The position numbers were made by a program, and so were the translations under genes. 64,000 nt of DNA, taken from NCBI RefSeq assembly GCF_040869045.1, contig NC_090319.1:306826998-306890997 (forward strand), written 5' to 3'. Below the pieces are notes generated by a model. The model saw only the letters and a list, made by a program, of their open reading frames with translations. It ran no database searches and was not told the DNA's origin. This stretch comes from Eurosta solidaginis (taxonomy: Eukaryota > Arthropoda > Insecta > Diptera > Tephritidae). This document shows positions 53,291-64,000 of this stretch, piece after piece (the first letter of the stretch is position 1; every line of letters begins with the position of its first letter).

Positions 53291-53439
53291 ATCAAAAAAC
53301 TTATTTCTAGTGTCCATTTGCAAAACTTTTCAAATGTCGTATTTTTGAAATATTTTATGGAAAGCACGTTATTGATGTGTGAAAGAAAAAATCATATTTT
53401 TTAACCCATTACGATGTGATAAATATTTGCGCCGTTTTA

Positions 53440-54945
53440 AAGCACATAGCTGCTTTCAAACATGATTAAAATTTGCTTTTTGCGGTAAGGAAATCTATGA
53501 AATTTGTGCCGTATTTCCTCATAATGCTTACGGAGATGACTCCTTAAGTACCTGGGAGGTGTAGCTTCATCAATCAGATGTCTGTTGGGATGCCCAGGTT
53601 TCTGGGTATTCAACATAAACTGTTTGTTTAGCATTTCATTTCTCTCCCTAATGGACAGCACTCGCGCCTAGTTGTGTACGTGGTGTTCTGGGGACATAAG
53701 AAGACCGCCCGTAGCGGTTCTGAGCGCAGTGTTTTGGCAGGCCTGTATTTTATTCAGGTGAGTAACCTTTAGGCTTGGCGACCATATCGGGGACGCGTAG
53801 CATGCAATCGGCCGTTCAATTGCTTTGTAAGTAGTAATGAGCGTTTCTTTGTCTTTACCCTAAGTGCTGCAGGCAAGAGATTTGAGGATTTTATTACGGC
53901 TCTGGATTTTCGGTACAATTGCGGTTTTATGCTCTCCAAAATGTAAATCCTGATCGAACGTCACAGTCGGTAGCGTGATGCCGATGTCGGGATAAAAGAG
54001 ATTATATTGCACTGAGTGGTGGGTGAACAACACGAGGCCACCTCCATTTCCGCCCTCGCATTCTTTTCTGTGGACGTTATGTCCAGAGCAAGTCTGCAGA
54101 GTAGATCTTGCTGTGTGTTTGGTCTCTTGGATCGCTGCAATGCGGATGTTATCAACTATCTCCGCGATCTTCCCAGTTAACTCATAACAGAATTCTGAAC
54201 TTCAACGGGGGAGACGTCGTCTCTCTGGGGGTAGGTGATAGGTGACTACGTCTGAGTTGAGGGAGGGCAGGACGAAATTGCTGTTGTGGCCCTGGGATTG
54301 GACGACCCTGGGTGAGAATTTGGGTACCCGGTTAGTTGGGTTTGCGGCCTGGAAGTATGATGAAACCCGTGGGGGGTTGCCGTCGCTGAGACCAGAACAT
54401 CTAAGAAAGTGAAATCGTCCAAGGCAGGAGCTGCATTGGACATATGTTGCAAACATATATACATATATATATTCTGTACTGGCAAACGGTGCAAGAGGTG
54501 GTAGGGACCTAAGAAACTAAGTATCTAAGGCGCAGACTATGGGACGCCCTTGGGCGTAAACAGCAAGGAGCCACAAAAAAAGTATAAAAGTTACGAAGAC
54601 TTCGGGTTTTGGGGTCTAGTCCAGAACATCCTGTCCGATGCAACAATCCCTTGCACGTGACACACTGACAAGAGTGTGGCCGTCCTAAAAAGATTATTTT
54701 CGGGCAAACGCAGTAAAACCATTTCTCTGGACCGGGGTCAGGTACAGATCTTGGATTGGGTTCGACACCCTCCCCGATCAGGAGAATATAGCGCAGTCAA
54801 GCTGCAAGAATCTGCTGGGAGGATGACAATTTGTGGGAGGGACGCAACAAATTAAATGTGGTTACACTGAAATGACAGACCTTGATCGGGAAAAATCCCG
54901 AGTCGCTCCGGTTCATAGAACCGGCTGCCTTGGGAAGCGAGATGG
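53440..54945 (-). mobile_element. EN-RT retroelement (Jockey-like), copy 2, deletion derivative
   Basis: Inverted relative of the element at 44900-48015. From 54945 downwards come the GCTTCCCAAGGCAGCCGGTT 5' end, a Cys-rich region longer than in copy 1, the finger CSSCLGRFHFLRCSGL (54450), and the start of the endonuclease (SALQRSKRPNTQQ is a shadow; the real frame reads DLLCRLALDIT). At about 53990 it jumps directly to the pol C-terminus (FDQDLHFGEH). It then runs to NTQKPGHPNRHLIDEATPPR and HLRKHYEEIRH, ending near 53440. Most of the endonuclease and all of RT motifs A-C are missing. Confidence 0.8.
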
Positions 54946-55099
54946 TTTGTAATTATTTTTTACATTGAAATCAAAGCACTTTCGCCAGCGATTAAAAAAA
55001 TTATAAGCTAGTGAGTAAGTACATAACCGTTTTTCAGACTACTTCTAGTACTGTGAGCACATAGCTGTTTTCGATCACTTCTAAACCAAAAGAGATATT

Positions 55100-55690
55100 A
55101 AAAAACGGCATATGCAGAAATTTGGGCTCTATATAGTGATAATGAAATATGCAATAAAAAAAAAGATAAGTTTTTAAGTATCTTCTAACTAAAAATGTGA
55201 AACTTCACATATAGCTTAAGACACCGAGACAATGCAAAAAAGGGGAAAAATCCGTTAGGTGCCGTACGGATTGAAATAATTGGATAAGAGTTAGCAAATT
55301 GGGAAATTTGAGATCGATTTTTAAGTAACTTCTCACTGAGCTACAAATTTGAAACTTCACATATAGGTTAAGACACCGTGACAAAGGAACAAACGGGGGG
55401 AAAATCAGTTAGGTGGCGCACGGATCGTAACAATTAGACGAGAATTTGGAAATGTGAAACCGGCTTTTAAGTTACTTCTCGATGAGCTAGATACTTGCAA
55501 TTTCAAACGTAATTCAGAGGCCAATGACAGTATAAAATATAATACAAAAAGTTTCGATAAGGGGCGCACGAATTGGGATATTAAGAAAAATCGTACGGAA
55601 AGGGGAGAATCTTGCGAGTAATTTTCAAGAGTCTTCCCATTGAGCTACAATCTTGGAACTTCATTCACATACTCACTTGTAGCAATTCAA
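55100..55690. repeat. tandem units of the 18.6-kb repeat family
   Basis: Three to four units of about 150 bp carrying TTTTTAAGTAACTTCTCACT, GAAACTTCACATATAGGTTA and GTTAGGTGGCGCACGGATCG at about 55250, 55400 and 55560. Together with 53055-53290 they flank retroelement copy 2, so that copy may have inserted into this repeat. Confidence 0.65.
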
Positions 55691-56044
55691 GCTTGGCATA
55701 TATGAACAATTTTCAAGTACGTTGACGTATTTCTGTGATATGTACTATATTGTATACATACAAGTATAGAATACGTTAATTAATGTGAATTAATAAATGT
55801 AAGTTTTTCAACTTGTGATAAATAAGGCACTACTCTTTTCCATCTAGAGGTAAAAAGTAGAAAATAAAAAAAATTGTAAGCATCTACTTTATATAAATAG
55901 ACAAAAATCAGCGAAAAGTGTGTCCTTATATAAAGACATATTCTCGCTGAACTTTCATTATAAAATTTTGACATGGAAATTGTAAAAATATTTATGACAA
56001 ATAAAAATATAAAAGGTATTAAATTAGCTTCTAGAAATGTGCCA

Positions 56045-56880
56045 ACTTACTTAATTACTTAATTGGCGCTTAACCGTCTAAACGGTTATGGCCAAGGCGT
56101 GCCAGTCGCACCTTCGCTCCGCCAACCGGCGCCAATTGGTCACACCAAGGGAGTTTAAATCGTGTTCCACCTGGTCCTTCCAACGGAGGGGGGCCGCCCT
56201 CTACCTCTGCTTCCATATGCGGGTTCCGATAGAAACACTTTCTTGGCCGGAGCATTATCATTCATTCGCATAACATGGCCTAGCCAGCGCAGCCGCTGCG
56301 TTTTAATTCGCTTGACTATGTTGATGTTTGCGTATAGCTCGTACAGCTCATCATTAAATCTTCTTTGGTACTCGCCATCGCCAACGCGTAGAGGTCCATA
56401 AATCTTTCGAAGAACTTTTCTCTCGAAAACTCCCAAAGCCGCTTCATCTGCTGTTGTCATGGTCCATGCTTCTGCCCCATATAGGCGGATGGGTACGATA
56501 AGTGACTTGTAGAGTATGATTTTCGTTCGCCGAGAGAGGACTTTACTTTTCAGTTGCCTACCTAGTCCAAAGTAGCATTTATTGGCAAGATTGATTCTTC
56601 CTTGGATTTCAGTGCTGATGTTGTTGCTAGTGTTGTTGCTGGTTCCCAAATAAAACGAAGTCTTTTACTATTTCGAAATTATGGCTGCCAACAGTAGCGT
56701 GGTTGCCAAGGCGCGTGTGAGCTGACTCTTTGCTGGATGACAGCAGGTACTTCGTTTTGTCCTCATTCACCATCAAAACCCATCTTTACCGCTTCTTTTT
56801 CCAGTTTGGAATAAGCAGAACTAACAGCGCGGGTGTTTAAGCCGATGATAGCACTATTAGGGATCTCAGGGAGTTCAAAG
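56045..56880 (-). mobile_element. non-LTR retroelement, RT C-terminal 3' fragment with TAAGT-type tail
   Basis: The main frame (56649-56155) reads INLANKCYFGLGRQLKSK, KIILYKSLIVPIRLYGAEAW, ALGVFERKVLRKIYGPLRVG, LYELYANINIVKRIKTQRLR and WLGHVMRMNDNAPAKKVF, then GSRGRGRPPS. This is the thumb and connection region of a reverse transcriptase different from the 45-kb element. Upstream, frame-shifted, are VNEDKTKYLLSSSKES and HNFEIVKDFVLFG. The 3' end has TTACTTAATTACTTAATTGG, a degenerate TAAGT repeat tail. The 5' part, including the YxDD motif, is missing. Confidence 0.75.
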
Positions 56881-57654
56881 ATCTTTTATTTATTCAATCA
56901 CCAATTTCTGTAAATAATAGTTTATTGAAGCTCGACATAAGTACAAACATAGTCTGTACATAATTTCACATTCTCTGAATGTCAAACAAGAACCGTTATC
57001 TATAAAATTCAATACAAATTAATTAGTTAGCCTGATAAAATCCTGCTACAAAAGGACGAAATTACAGCTTAATGTTTTCATTAATTTTTTATCATCTCTA
57101 CCTTTTACTAATATCTGTCTTCTTGTTTTGTCTGGCCTTAAGAGATTTTGCAAAGATAAAACGAAAATGTTGGATGCTGACCTTTTTCATTTAATCCCAG
57201 CAAAATTTTGTATGCCAGAAATGTAAATTAATTGTAATAGAATATTCAAGTAGACAGACAGACGAAGTTGAGCGAAGAGGGTAAGAGTAACAAAGTTTGT
57301 GGCTTAGTTTAAGGCACATTTAGATGCATGCGTTGTGTTGAGTTTTGGTGCTATAGAAAGGTAAAAAATAATTCCAAAAGTGAAAGCGAAAGTGGGCTGC
57401 AACGTTATCTTCTTCATCTTATTCTGTGAAAGTAGCTTCCATTCTGTCTTAATAAAAAACAGCTAATACTATGTACAAACATACACCAAATTAGCAATTT
57501 ATACCATTTGGGCAATTTATTACGCCATTTATCATATCATAAATTGTAATAATAAATTGCCAATTTAAACAAAAGTGCGTAATAAATTGTTTCAAACTGC
57601 AAATGCAACCTTGCAAAGTGTGTTTATTGATTAGATTTAAACGTCAGTTACGCA
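56881..57654. other. non-coding, nothing recognised
   Basis: AT-rich sequence without supported gene or repeat. Confidence 0.4.
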
Positions 57655-57910
57655 GGGCTCAACTGTATGGCTGGCTCATCTCATCAGCTGATTTGATTAT
57701 GTATTTTCATTTCCCTGGAGTATGGATTGTCAAAAGAAGATGGCAAACTCAAAATGAAACCAAAACATTGAACACATTTTCTTACAACACGCAAAAATTT
57801 CAAAGTTTTGTTTTCATTCCATTACATTCGCCTAATACCAACACGCACATTTTGACAGTCTCAACAAAGTTATGTTGTTGGTGAAGAGATGAGCCAACCA
57901 GCTATAAAAC
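57655..57910. mobile_element. MITE with GCTGGNTGGCTCATCTC termini
   Basis: TATGGCTGGCTCATCTCATC at 57667 faces its inverted relative GATGAGCCAACCAGCTATA ending at about 57905. Inside are GTCAAAA and TTTTGACAG blocks that also pair. About 250 bp. The open frame 57603-57884 is a shadow over it. Exact ends and target duplication are not fixed. Confidence 0.6.
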
Positions 57911-58074
57911 AACTATTGTGTAAGCTAAATTGAGTTCTATGAACACCACTCAATTTAAATCGAAATTGCATCAATTTATTTTTCTGTTTGAACCTAGTAT
58001 AAGACTTCTAATCATAGCTTAGAATTTAGGCAGCTGCTAGTATCAAAGACTTAATTGGAGCTTCTCTATATTTG

Positions 58075-58285
58075 TTTGGCAAGCACTCCGAGTGTATTTC
58101 TGCCATGAAAAGCTCTCATTGAAAATTTATCTGCCTTGCAGATGACTTTCGGAGTCGGCATAAAACAAGTAGGTCCCGTCCCGCCAATTTGTAGGAAAAA
58201 GTAAAAAGAGCAAGACTCAGATTGGCAGAGAAGCTCGGCCTTAAATCTCTTCGGAGGTTATAGCGCCTTTCATATATTTATTTAA
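58075..58285 (+). mobile_element. tRNA-derived SINE, 3' part
   Basis: TTTGGCAAGCACTCCGAGTG, CTTTCGGAGTCGGC and GCCAATTTGTAGG, ending TTATAGCGCC and an ATTTATTT tail. The tRNA-like head is absent (5' truncated). Confidence 0.75.
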
Positions 58286-58332
58286 TTAGATGTCGCCGCC
58301 CCGTTGAAAGGCCTTTTAATCTTAAAAAAATA

Positions 58333-58640
58333 TTTGGCGCTTTATATCTCCGAGGAGATGAAGCCCGAGCTTCGCTAACAAATTGGGTTTTGCCACTTTT
58401 CAGTTTTTACATCCTAATTGACGGGACAGGACCTACATGTATTATGTCAACTCCGAACGACAGCTGCAAGACAAATGCATTTTCATCGAGAAGATTTTCA
58501 TGACAGAAATACACTAGAAATGCTTGCAAACCACTGCCGACTTGAACCCAGGACTTTCAGTTTTATAAGCGAGGAGTCTTGGAACCTTACGCTCACGTTT
58601 TTGCTGCAAGAAATGAATTTGAGCGACGACACCGCCATAG
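58333..58640 (-). mobile_element. tRNA-derived SINE, inverted, highly diverged
   Basis: The reverse complement shows CTGTCCCGTCAATTAGGATG, the CTGCAGCTGTCGTTCGGAG block and a B-box-like CTTGAACCCAGGACTTTCAG (58550 region). Alignment to 22687 is partial. The 92-residue open frame here is a shadow. Confidence 0.5.
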
Positions 58641-59524
58641 CATACGGAGGAATACTTCCGCAGACACAGAGTGACGTATTTCTGTTCACCTTTTAAAATC
58701 TAAACGTGTCTCGATCTACTTTTGTAGACAAAAAATGGGTAATGGAGCAGTAAGGCATGCCTTTTAAAACAAGCGACTAAAATCTACAGCATTGAGAGTT
58801 CTTGTGATCAATATATATGAATCCCGCGCCAACTCGGATTAGTACCGCGTCAGACAGACTAGTCTTATCCAATACACTCCCATAAACTACTTTGCAGTTA
58901 CAATAGAAACAACAACAACAGCAACGAAAATTGTATGCTTGTGTTTGAACCCCGAAACCTAAAAGGGTTTAAGTAAGGTGCCCTAGTATGACAGCTTATA
59001 CTTTGTTTCCACCAAACCCAAATTCCGTGTTGGTAGCTCGGATCGACTGCCAAAACCCGTCCAGATACATTATGGCAAGATGCCGGTTTTCCTCGTTATT
59101 GGTACCCCGAAAGCGGAAATAAAAAGTAAAGTCAAGAGATATTTTGCATTACTATACATGATGCATAGCGAGCCGCTTGATTCAGACAAAGGTCCACCTG
59201 GAGTCACATTTGATGTTGGTCCGACTCTGCCGAGAGAGTCCTTCAATTATCTCTTAAACCGATTCCGTTCAAGTTTCCTAGTCAGGTTGTGGTCTTCTTA
59301 TATAAGCTCCCTGCTACATAGATGTGCAGTGCAGTAGCTACTCAGAGGATTCTCGGCCGCAAGCGACAGGAAGTTGTAAGATGCTTGAACTGCATGCGTA
59401 AAATTTCATTAAATTGCATTTCATTAAATTGCAAAATTGGATTAAAAGCTGGGCTCGTGGGGAATAACATATTCATCTGTTTAAACTTCTTACGCATCCT
59501 GCAAAAGTTTTTTTTTGTCTCTGT
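58641..59524. other. non-coding, nothing recognised
   Basis: A plus-strand frame at 59080-59337 (PVFLVIGTPKAEIKSK) has no domain I know and no flanking splice support. I leave it uncalled. Confidence 0.35.
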
Positions 59525-59935
59525 GAGCTGATGTTGTTATTGTTGTAGCAATAAAGACACTCCCAGAAAGCTTTAGGGATTGTTATCGATATTGTTGCTC
59601 CTTTGCAGGATATGCATAGATCCGGTACGTTCATAACAAGCACCATTAAGGTATAAGCCCGTCCAGCTGATCACATTGAACCTTCTAGGCCATCCCGTGC
59701 ACTACCTCCTAGTTCAATGAAGAAATTGGTGTCGCTAGAGCTTCGGCCGCTAAATACACAGGATTCGCTATGGGTAGGTGAGATTGACAATTGAGTTGAA
59801 GAACCTGTAAACTTTTGCGCTACAAAGTCTCTTGGATCATTTCGGTATTTCAGTCGCCTATTACGACAGCCACACCTGCTGCGAATATATTCTAAGCCCC
59901 GTAACCCGCTGGTTCTGTTTTTTTGATGAAATCGT
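59525..59935 (+). repeat. interspersed repeat R, copy 2
   Basis: Diverged but colinear with 27405-27840: TGATGTTGTTATTGTTGTAG, GGGATTGTTATCGATATTG, AAGCACCATTAAGGTA, TACGACAGCCACACCTGC and GCGAATATATTCTAAGCCCC. Non-coding. Confidence 0.65.
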
Positions 59936-61566
59936 CATACGGTTAAATGGAAATTTCTTAAATGGCCATAAAGTCAAATGAAGAATGGTCATAAATTCAA
60001 TCTAATTGAAGTGGTTATAATGTCAACTGATCTTTTGGCCGTTGACTTTATGATACCCCACCGAATTCTACACATGGCACAACTCTCACCACAGCTAGTA
60101 TATAACTTCAAAAATACAATAATATTGGAGCGTTGGAAATGTCTCTTAACAATTTTTTTCCCTTCAACTAAGCATTCGAATTTGGCTAATCTATCACTGA
60201 AAATTTTCTTATAAAACTATCAAGTAAAAAAATTGGTATCGGAAAGGAAAAATTAATACATTACCGAAATGTTGTATGGAGTATAATGGGGCTGAATGGC
60301 GACCTGGTTTTTCTTTTCTAGGACATGAAATTTCATTTCTTAAAAAAAAAAAAAAACACAAAAACCAACTGCCATGAAACAAAAGTTTCTTGCCTTAAAT
60401 GCGCATTTTCAAATGTGATGCCGAAAATTGCACTGAAGCAAACACTGAAATTTAGCCTCACTGAATGCGAATAATTGAAACATTCCTACTTTGAAAAACG
60501 ATGGTGAATTCTCCTACAACTATGCAGCTTAACAAACACATTTCTGCTCCTGGCCAAACACCTAACAATAACAAAATGCCACTCAAATAAAACTTTCCAT
60601 TTCATGTTAATCCCTCACGAATTATTCACTACCATACTTTATTGATACAAATCTAAATTTAAATTTCAGTAACTTTTAAGATCGTTAGCACATCAGCTTA
60701 GTAATACACATTTAGTTGAAATTCTCTTCATTTAAGATTGAATTTATGACGCAAAGTTTAACAAAACGCACACACATACACAAAAGCTGCTTTGCCAATA
60801 AAGTCCCACCCGCACCCAAAGTATTTCTTGCTTCCAGCTAATAAAACCTCAACTCAATGCGAACGAAATATAAATAAACAATGTGAATTGCTCAATGGAA
60901 ATTTTAACTTTTGAAACGGAAGAAGGATTAGCAAACAGATGTACAATTAAAAGGAGAGGTGGCAGCGAACTGGAAGGGATGAACATAAATTTAGAATATT
61001 TAGAATTTTCAAATTCTTCGCTACAGTCAATGAACGAATAAATAAACCATCGAGACATCACAATTACTTCGTTGTAAAATTTCTTCACAAAGATAAAAAA
61101 GTAGGTTTGGTTAGACAGTAAATGAGAGAATTTGGCTAATAGGAATGAATAAGAAATGCTAATTTATTAACGGTATCTAGTTAAGGATTTCTAGGTGCAG
61201 TGAATGACTGGTGAGATTATAATAATGTTTCGGTGAATTCAGTACTCTCACATATTAACTTTACATATTCTAGAAGCAATGAATTACATATCCACAGTTG
61301 AGTGGAATACCAAGCTATCTCCCAGTTCGAACATACCCCACCTCCACTGAAGCGTAATGTGGGAGAAAGGTGCTAGAGTTGATATGATCGAAACTACACA
61401 GCAACTCAATGCAAACATTTTTATAATTGCAAGTGCACGAAGAGATGTATACATTGATCTTTTGTTGGAATAAAATAAAATAAATTTAAATAATACAACC
61501 AAAAGCAAATTAAAGTAAGTTAAACTAAATTGGTGGGCGGGCAAAGAAACATCAAACAATCAGAAA
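59936..61566. other. non-coding, nothing recognised
   Basis: 1.6 kb AT-rich, with an A-run at about 60342-60356. Short frames only. Confidence 0.4.
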
Positions 61567-61835
61567 CAAGCTTTTTCAATTATACAAAATTTTCAACGCG
61601 GGTCGCTTCTCGGCAGTGTTTGCTAAGCACTCCGAGTATATTTCTGCCATGAAAAGCTTCTCAGTGAAAACTCATGTGCATTGTGCATGCCGTTCGGAGT
61701 CGGCCCAAAACTTGTTCATTGGTCTCATTCGTCCAATTTGTAGGAAAAATCAAAAGGAGGACGACGTAAATTGCCAGAGAATCTCGGCTTAGATTCTCTT
61801 TGGAGGTATACCACGCCTTGTATTTACTTGGTTAT
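61567..61835 (+). mobile_element. tRNA-derived SINE, 5'-truncated
   Basis: Begins in the CTTTTTCAATTA segment and continues with GCGGGTCGCTTCTCGGCAG, CACTCCGAGTATATTTCTGC and ATGCCGTTCGGAGTCGGC, to ACGCCTTGTATTTACTT. It lacks the tRNA-like head. Confidence 0.75.
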
Positions 61836-62415
61836 TTAAAAAAAATAAAATAAAATTAAATTAAACGAAATTAAATTATATTAAATCTAATTTATGTTAA
61901 TTAATTACATTAAAATAAAATGAATTAAATAACATAATATTAAATTAAGTTAAATGAAATTAAATCAAATAAAACAAAACAAAATAAAATAAAATAAAAT
62001 TAAATTAAATTGAGTTGAATTAAGTTAAATTAAATTAAATTGAATTAAAAGTATTTAAATTAAATGAAACTAAATAAAATAAATGTAAACTAAATTAAGT
62101 CAAATTAAATTAAGCTAAATGAAATGCAATGAAATTAAATTAATTTAAAATAAATGAAACTAAACAAAGTTAAATTATTTTAAAATAAGATAAATCAAAT
62201 TAAGTCAAACTAAATGCAATTAACCTAAATTAAATCAAATTAAATTAAATTAAATTAAATTAAATCAAATTAAATTAAAATAAAATAAATTAAATTAAAT
62301 ATAATTAAATTAAATTAAATTAAATTAAACAAAATAAATTTAAATAAATTTTATTTAATTAAATCAAAAAGAAAATTAAATTAAATTTAAAGAAATCGAA
62401 ATAAATTAAACTTAT
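61836..62415. repeat. degenerate (AAATT/TTAAA)n simple repeat
   Basis: About 580 bp almost entirely of TTAAATTAAATTAAATTAAA-type pentanucleotide repeats, starting directly at the SINE 3' end. It may have expanded from the SINE tail. Confidence 0.85.
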
Positions 62416-62419
62416 TTAT

Positions 62420-62710
62420 ATTAAATCGATTTTTAATCGATGAGTTATTTGTTTGTTGCCGAAAAATTTCCGATTTATCATGGAAAAAATATCGATATGC
62501 TATCAATATACTGTTGATTGTTAATTCGATTGTTACCAATTTCTTATCGGAGTTTTATCGAAAAGTTATTGATAACTTATCGAACAAATAGTGCTAACTT
62601 ACCGAAAAGTTATTGGTATATTATACAAAGGACATCAATTTAGTTTGGTAAACAGATAGTTTTGTTATAGGAGTGTTACCAGTTTGTTATCGGTGTGTTA
62701 TAACAAACCA
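62420..62710 (+). repeat. TTATCGAT-rich satellite, second locus
   Basis: AATCGATGAGTTATTTGTTTG, ATATCGATATGCTATC and TTTTATCGAAAAGTTATTGA resemble the block at 30560-31785 in motif and spacing. Confidence 0.6.
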
Positions 62711-63423
62711 AAAAAATTTTGATTCCACTCTAACTATCGACCGGTTCCACACTTCGTCCTCGAGCTATATTTTCATTCAAAGGAAGGTGTAAAACTGCAC
62801 ATAATCTGAACTTTTATAAAACTTGTAATTTCGTACACCCAGAACAAAACAGCGTCCAACTAAAAAATCTCAATGGATCAATGAAAGAAAATCCAGCATA
62901 CAGTTCGGCAGGCATTGAATTGAGAAGCCAGCAGGTACTCATACTATCAAAATTTCAGAGTTTTGTGTTAACCCCCTATTGATCTAAGTGTTTTAAGTTT
63001 TACTTACCCCTGATTGACTTGCGATGAGACTTCTTTGATAACATGTGGTGGTACCAGTAATGATAAAATCGTCCTATTATTAGTTTTTCCCTTGATCTAT
63101 TGAGATTCCAACCAAAAAAAAAAACAAAAATATTAATAAAACTGAATTAGTAAAGTTGCTTATTTTGTAGGTCCATATGACTACAGAAAGTAATAAGCGA
63201 GCATAAACATCAATCTTCAGGACTATAGTGGGATGAGACAAATCGCCTTAGTGAAGCATTATTGTTGACCTCGTTTTTAGTTCGTGCTTGTATATGGTGA
63301 TACAAAAATAAATGTATGCTATAACCTTTTATGACCTTTTAGTAAAATCTTTTTGTAGCTTATTACTTATTTAATTTATTGTGGATGCAAACATGTATCT
63401 CCCAAATAATAGTAATGGGTTAC

Positions 63424-63456
<33 letters not shown>

Positions 63457-64000
63457 GCGCAATGTTTATAAACATTTTGACATCGAAATGCTTCCTTTGC
63501 GGAAATTACAGTGATCTTATTGATTGATTCGTCAAAGTCCTCAGTGCATCTGCAAAATTTCAATTTAACGGCGGTGGCGGCATTTATCCATGTGTATTGT
63601 TGTTAGCTCCTAACTAACTTACCTTAGTCCGATAAGCATAAATAAGTAAAACTAATTCTGCTAATAAAAGTCAAGCAAAGAGACTTCAGCCAATTAGTAA
63701 ATAGGCAGAAGCTCGCACGCATTATTGAAGCTCTTTGTTTACAACTTCCATTGTATGAAGTGTTCTATGTTAACCTATATTAAATTGGCAGAATTACATA
63801 TTGAATATGTGTACTAATGTAGGTAATTCTATAGTCCACATTGTACCTGTTATCTACAAATGTATAAATTAGGCCTTGAGGCAAGTTCAAGCTGTAAATG
63901 GCTATTATTGTGAATGTAGAAAACTTTTAGTATTATATGTACATACTTCAACAATTAAATGTTGGTGACGAACACGCCAGCAATAACCAATTCTCGTGTA
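62711..64000. other. non-coding, with an ATTT microsatellite
   Basis: (ATTT)n at about 63428-63456. An open minus-strand stretch at about 63480-63590 was considered for an upstream dynein exon but has no recognisable motif. Confidence 0.4.

Noticed and set aside
57603..57884. 93-residue plus-strand open frame
   Set aside because: It overlaps a MITE defined by inverted ends, and no domain is visible.
59080..59337. 85-residue plus-strand open frame (PVFLVIGTPKAEIK)
   Set aside because: No recognised domain, splice context or repeat support; not enough to call a gene.
63480..63590. Open minus-strand stretch as an upstream dynein exon
   Set aside because: No dynein motif and no convincing acceptor/donor pair with the phase needed by exon A.
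1..64000. CRISPR arrays, bacterial promoters or operons
   Set aside because: The window is plainly an insect nuclear genome. The short tandem repeats present lack the regular repeat-spacer pattern.

Overview
The window is eukaryotic, AT-rich and full of repeats. It is almost certainly from a higher fly, most likely a tephritid fruit fly. The grounds are a fly-style intron-exon structure, a ZAD zinc-finger exon, Jockey-type and LOA-type non-LTR retroelements, and interspersed repeats of a kind I associate with tephritid genomes. The species assignment is inference.

The one substantial host gene is on the minus strand. Thirteen exons between 50480 and 14614, plus a probable 30-bp micro-exon at 14017-14046, join in perfect reading phase. 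They encode about 1,730 residues of the N-terminal tail and the start of the linker of an axonemal dynein heavy chain. The closing exon carries SLRAVTELQNPAI, which is characteristic of the outer-arm beta class (DNAH9/11/17; Drosophila Dhc93AB and kl-5). The 5' end (roughly the first 200 residues) and everything after the early linker, including all AAA+ modules, were not found. Those exons lie outside the window or are too small for me to recognise. Two exons carry long Asn/Gln/Thr/Asp-rich inserts absent from ordinary beta chains.

Left of the dynein exons (1-14 kb) are a ZAD exon with an internal 45-bp duplication, a foldback-like element with tandem-repeat arms, a Jockey 3' fragment, several MITEs, two large oppositely oriented copies of a non-coding repeat, and a LOA-type retroelement. 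That retroelement holds a MITE which itself holds a hAT-type MITE. The dynein introns (15-50 kb) hold tRNA-derived SINEs, MITEs with recognisable target-site duplications, palindromic elements, short-period satellites, and a broken EN-RT retroelement joined to a third copy of the large repeat. Right of 50.5 kb I recognise no host exon. That part holds a deletion derivative of the same retroelement in the opposite orientation, an RT C-terminal fragment of another non-LTR family, SINEs, a MITE and AT-rich simple repeats.

There is no operon logic here. The biology is one giant, probably testis- or cilium-specific gene whose introns are built from successive transposon insertions. Element family names come from memory and sequence pattern only; no database search was run.
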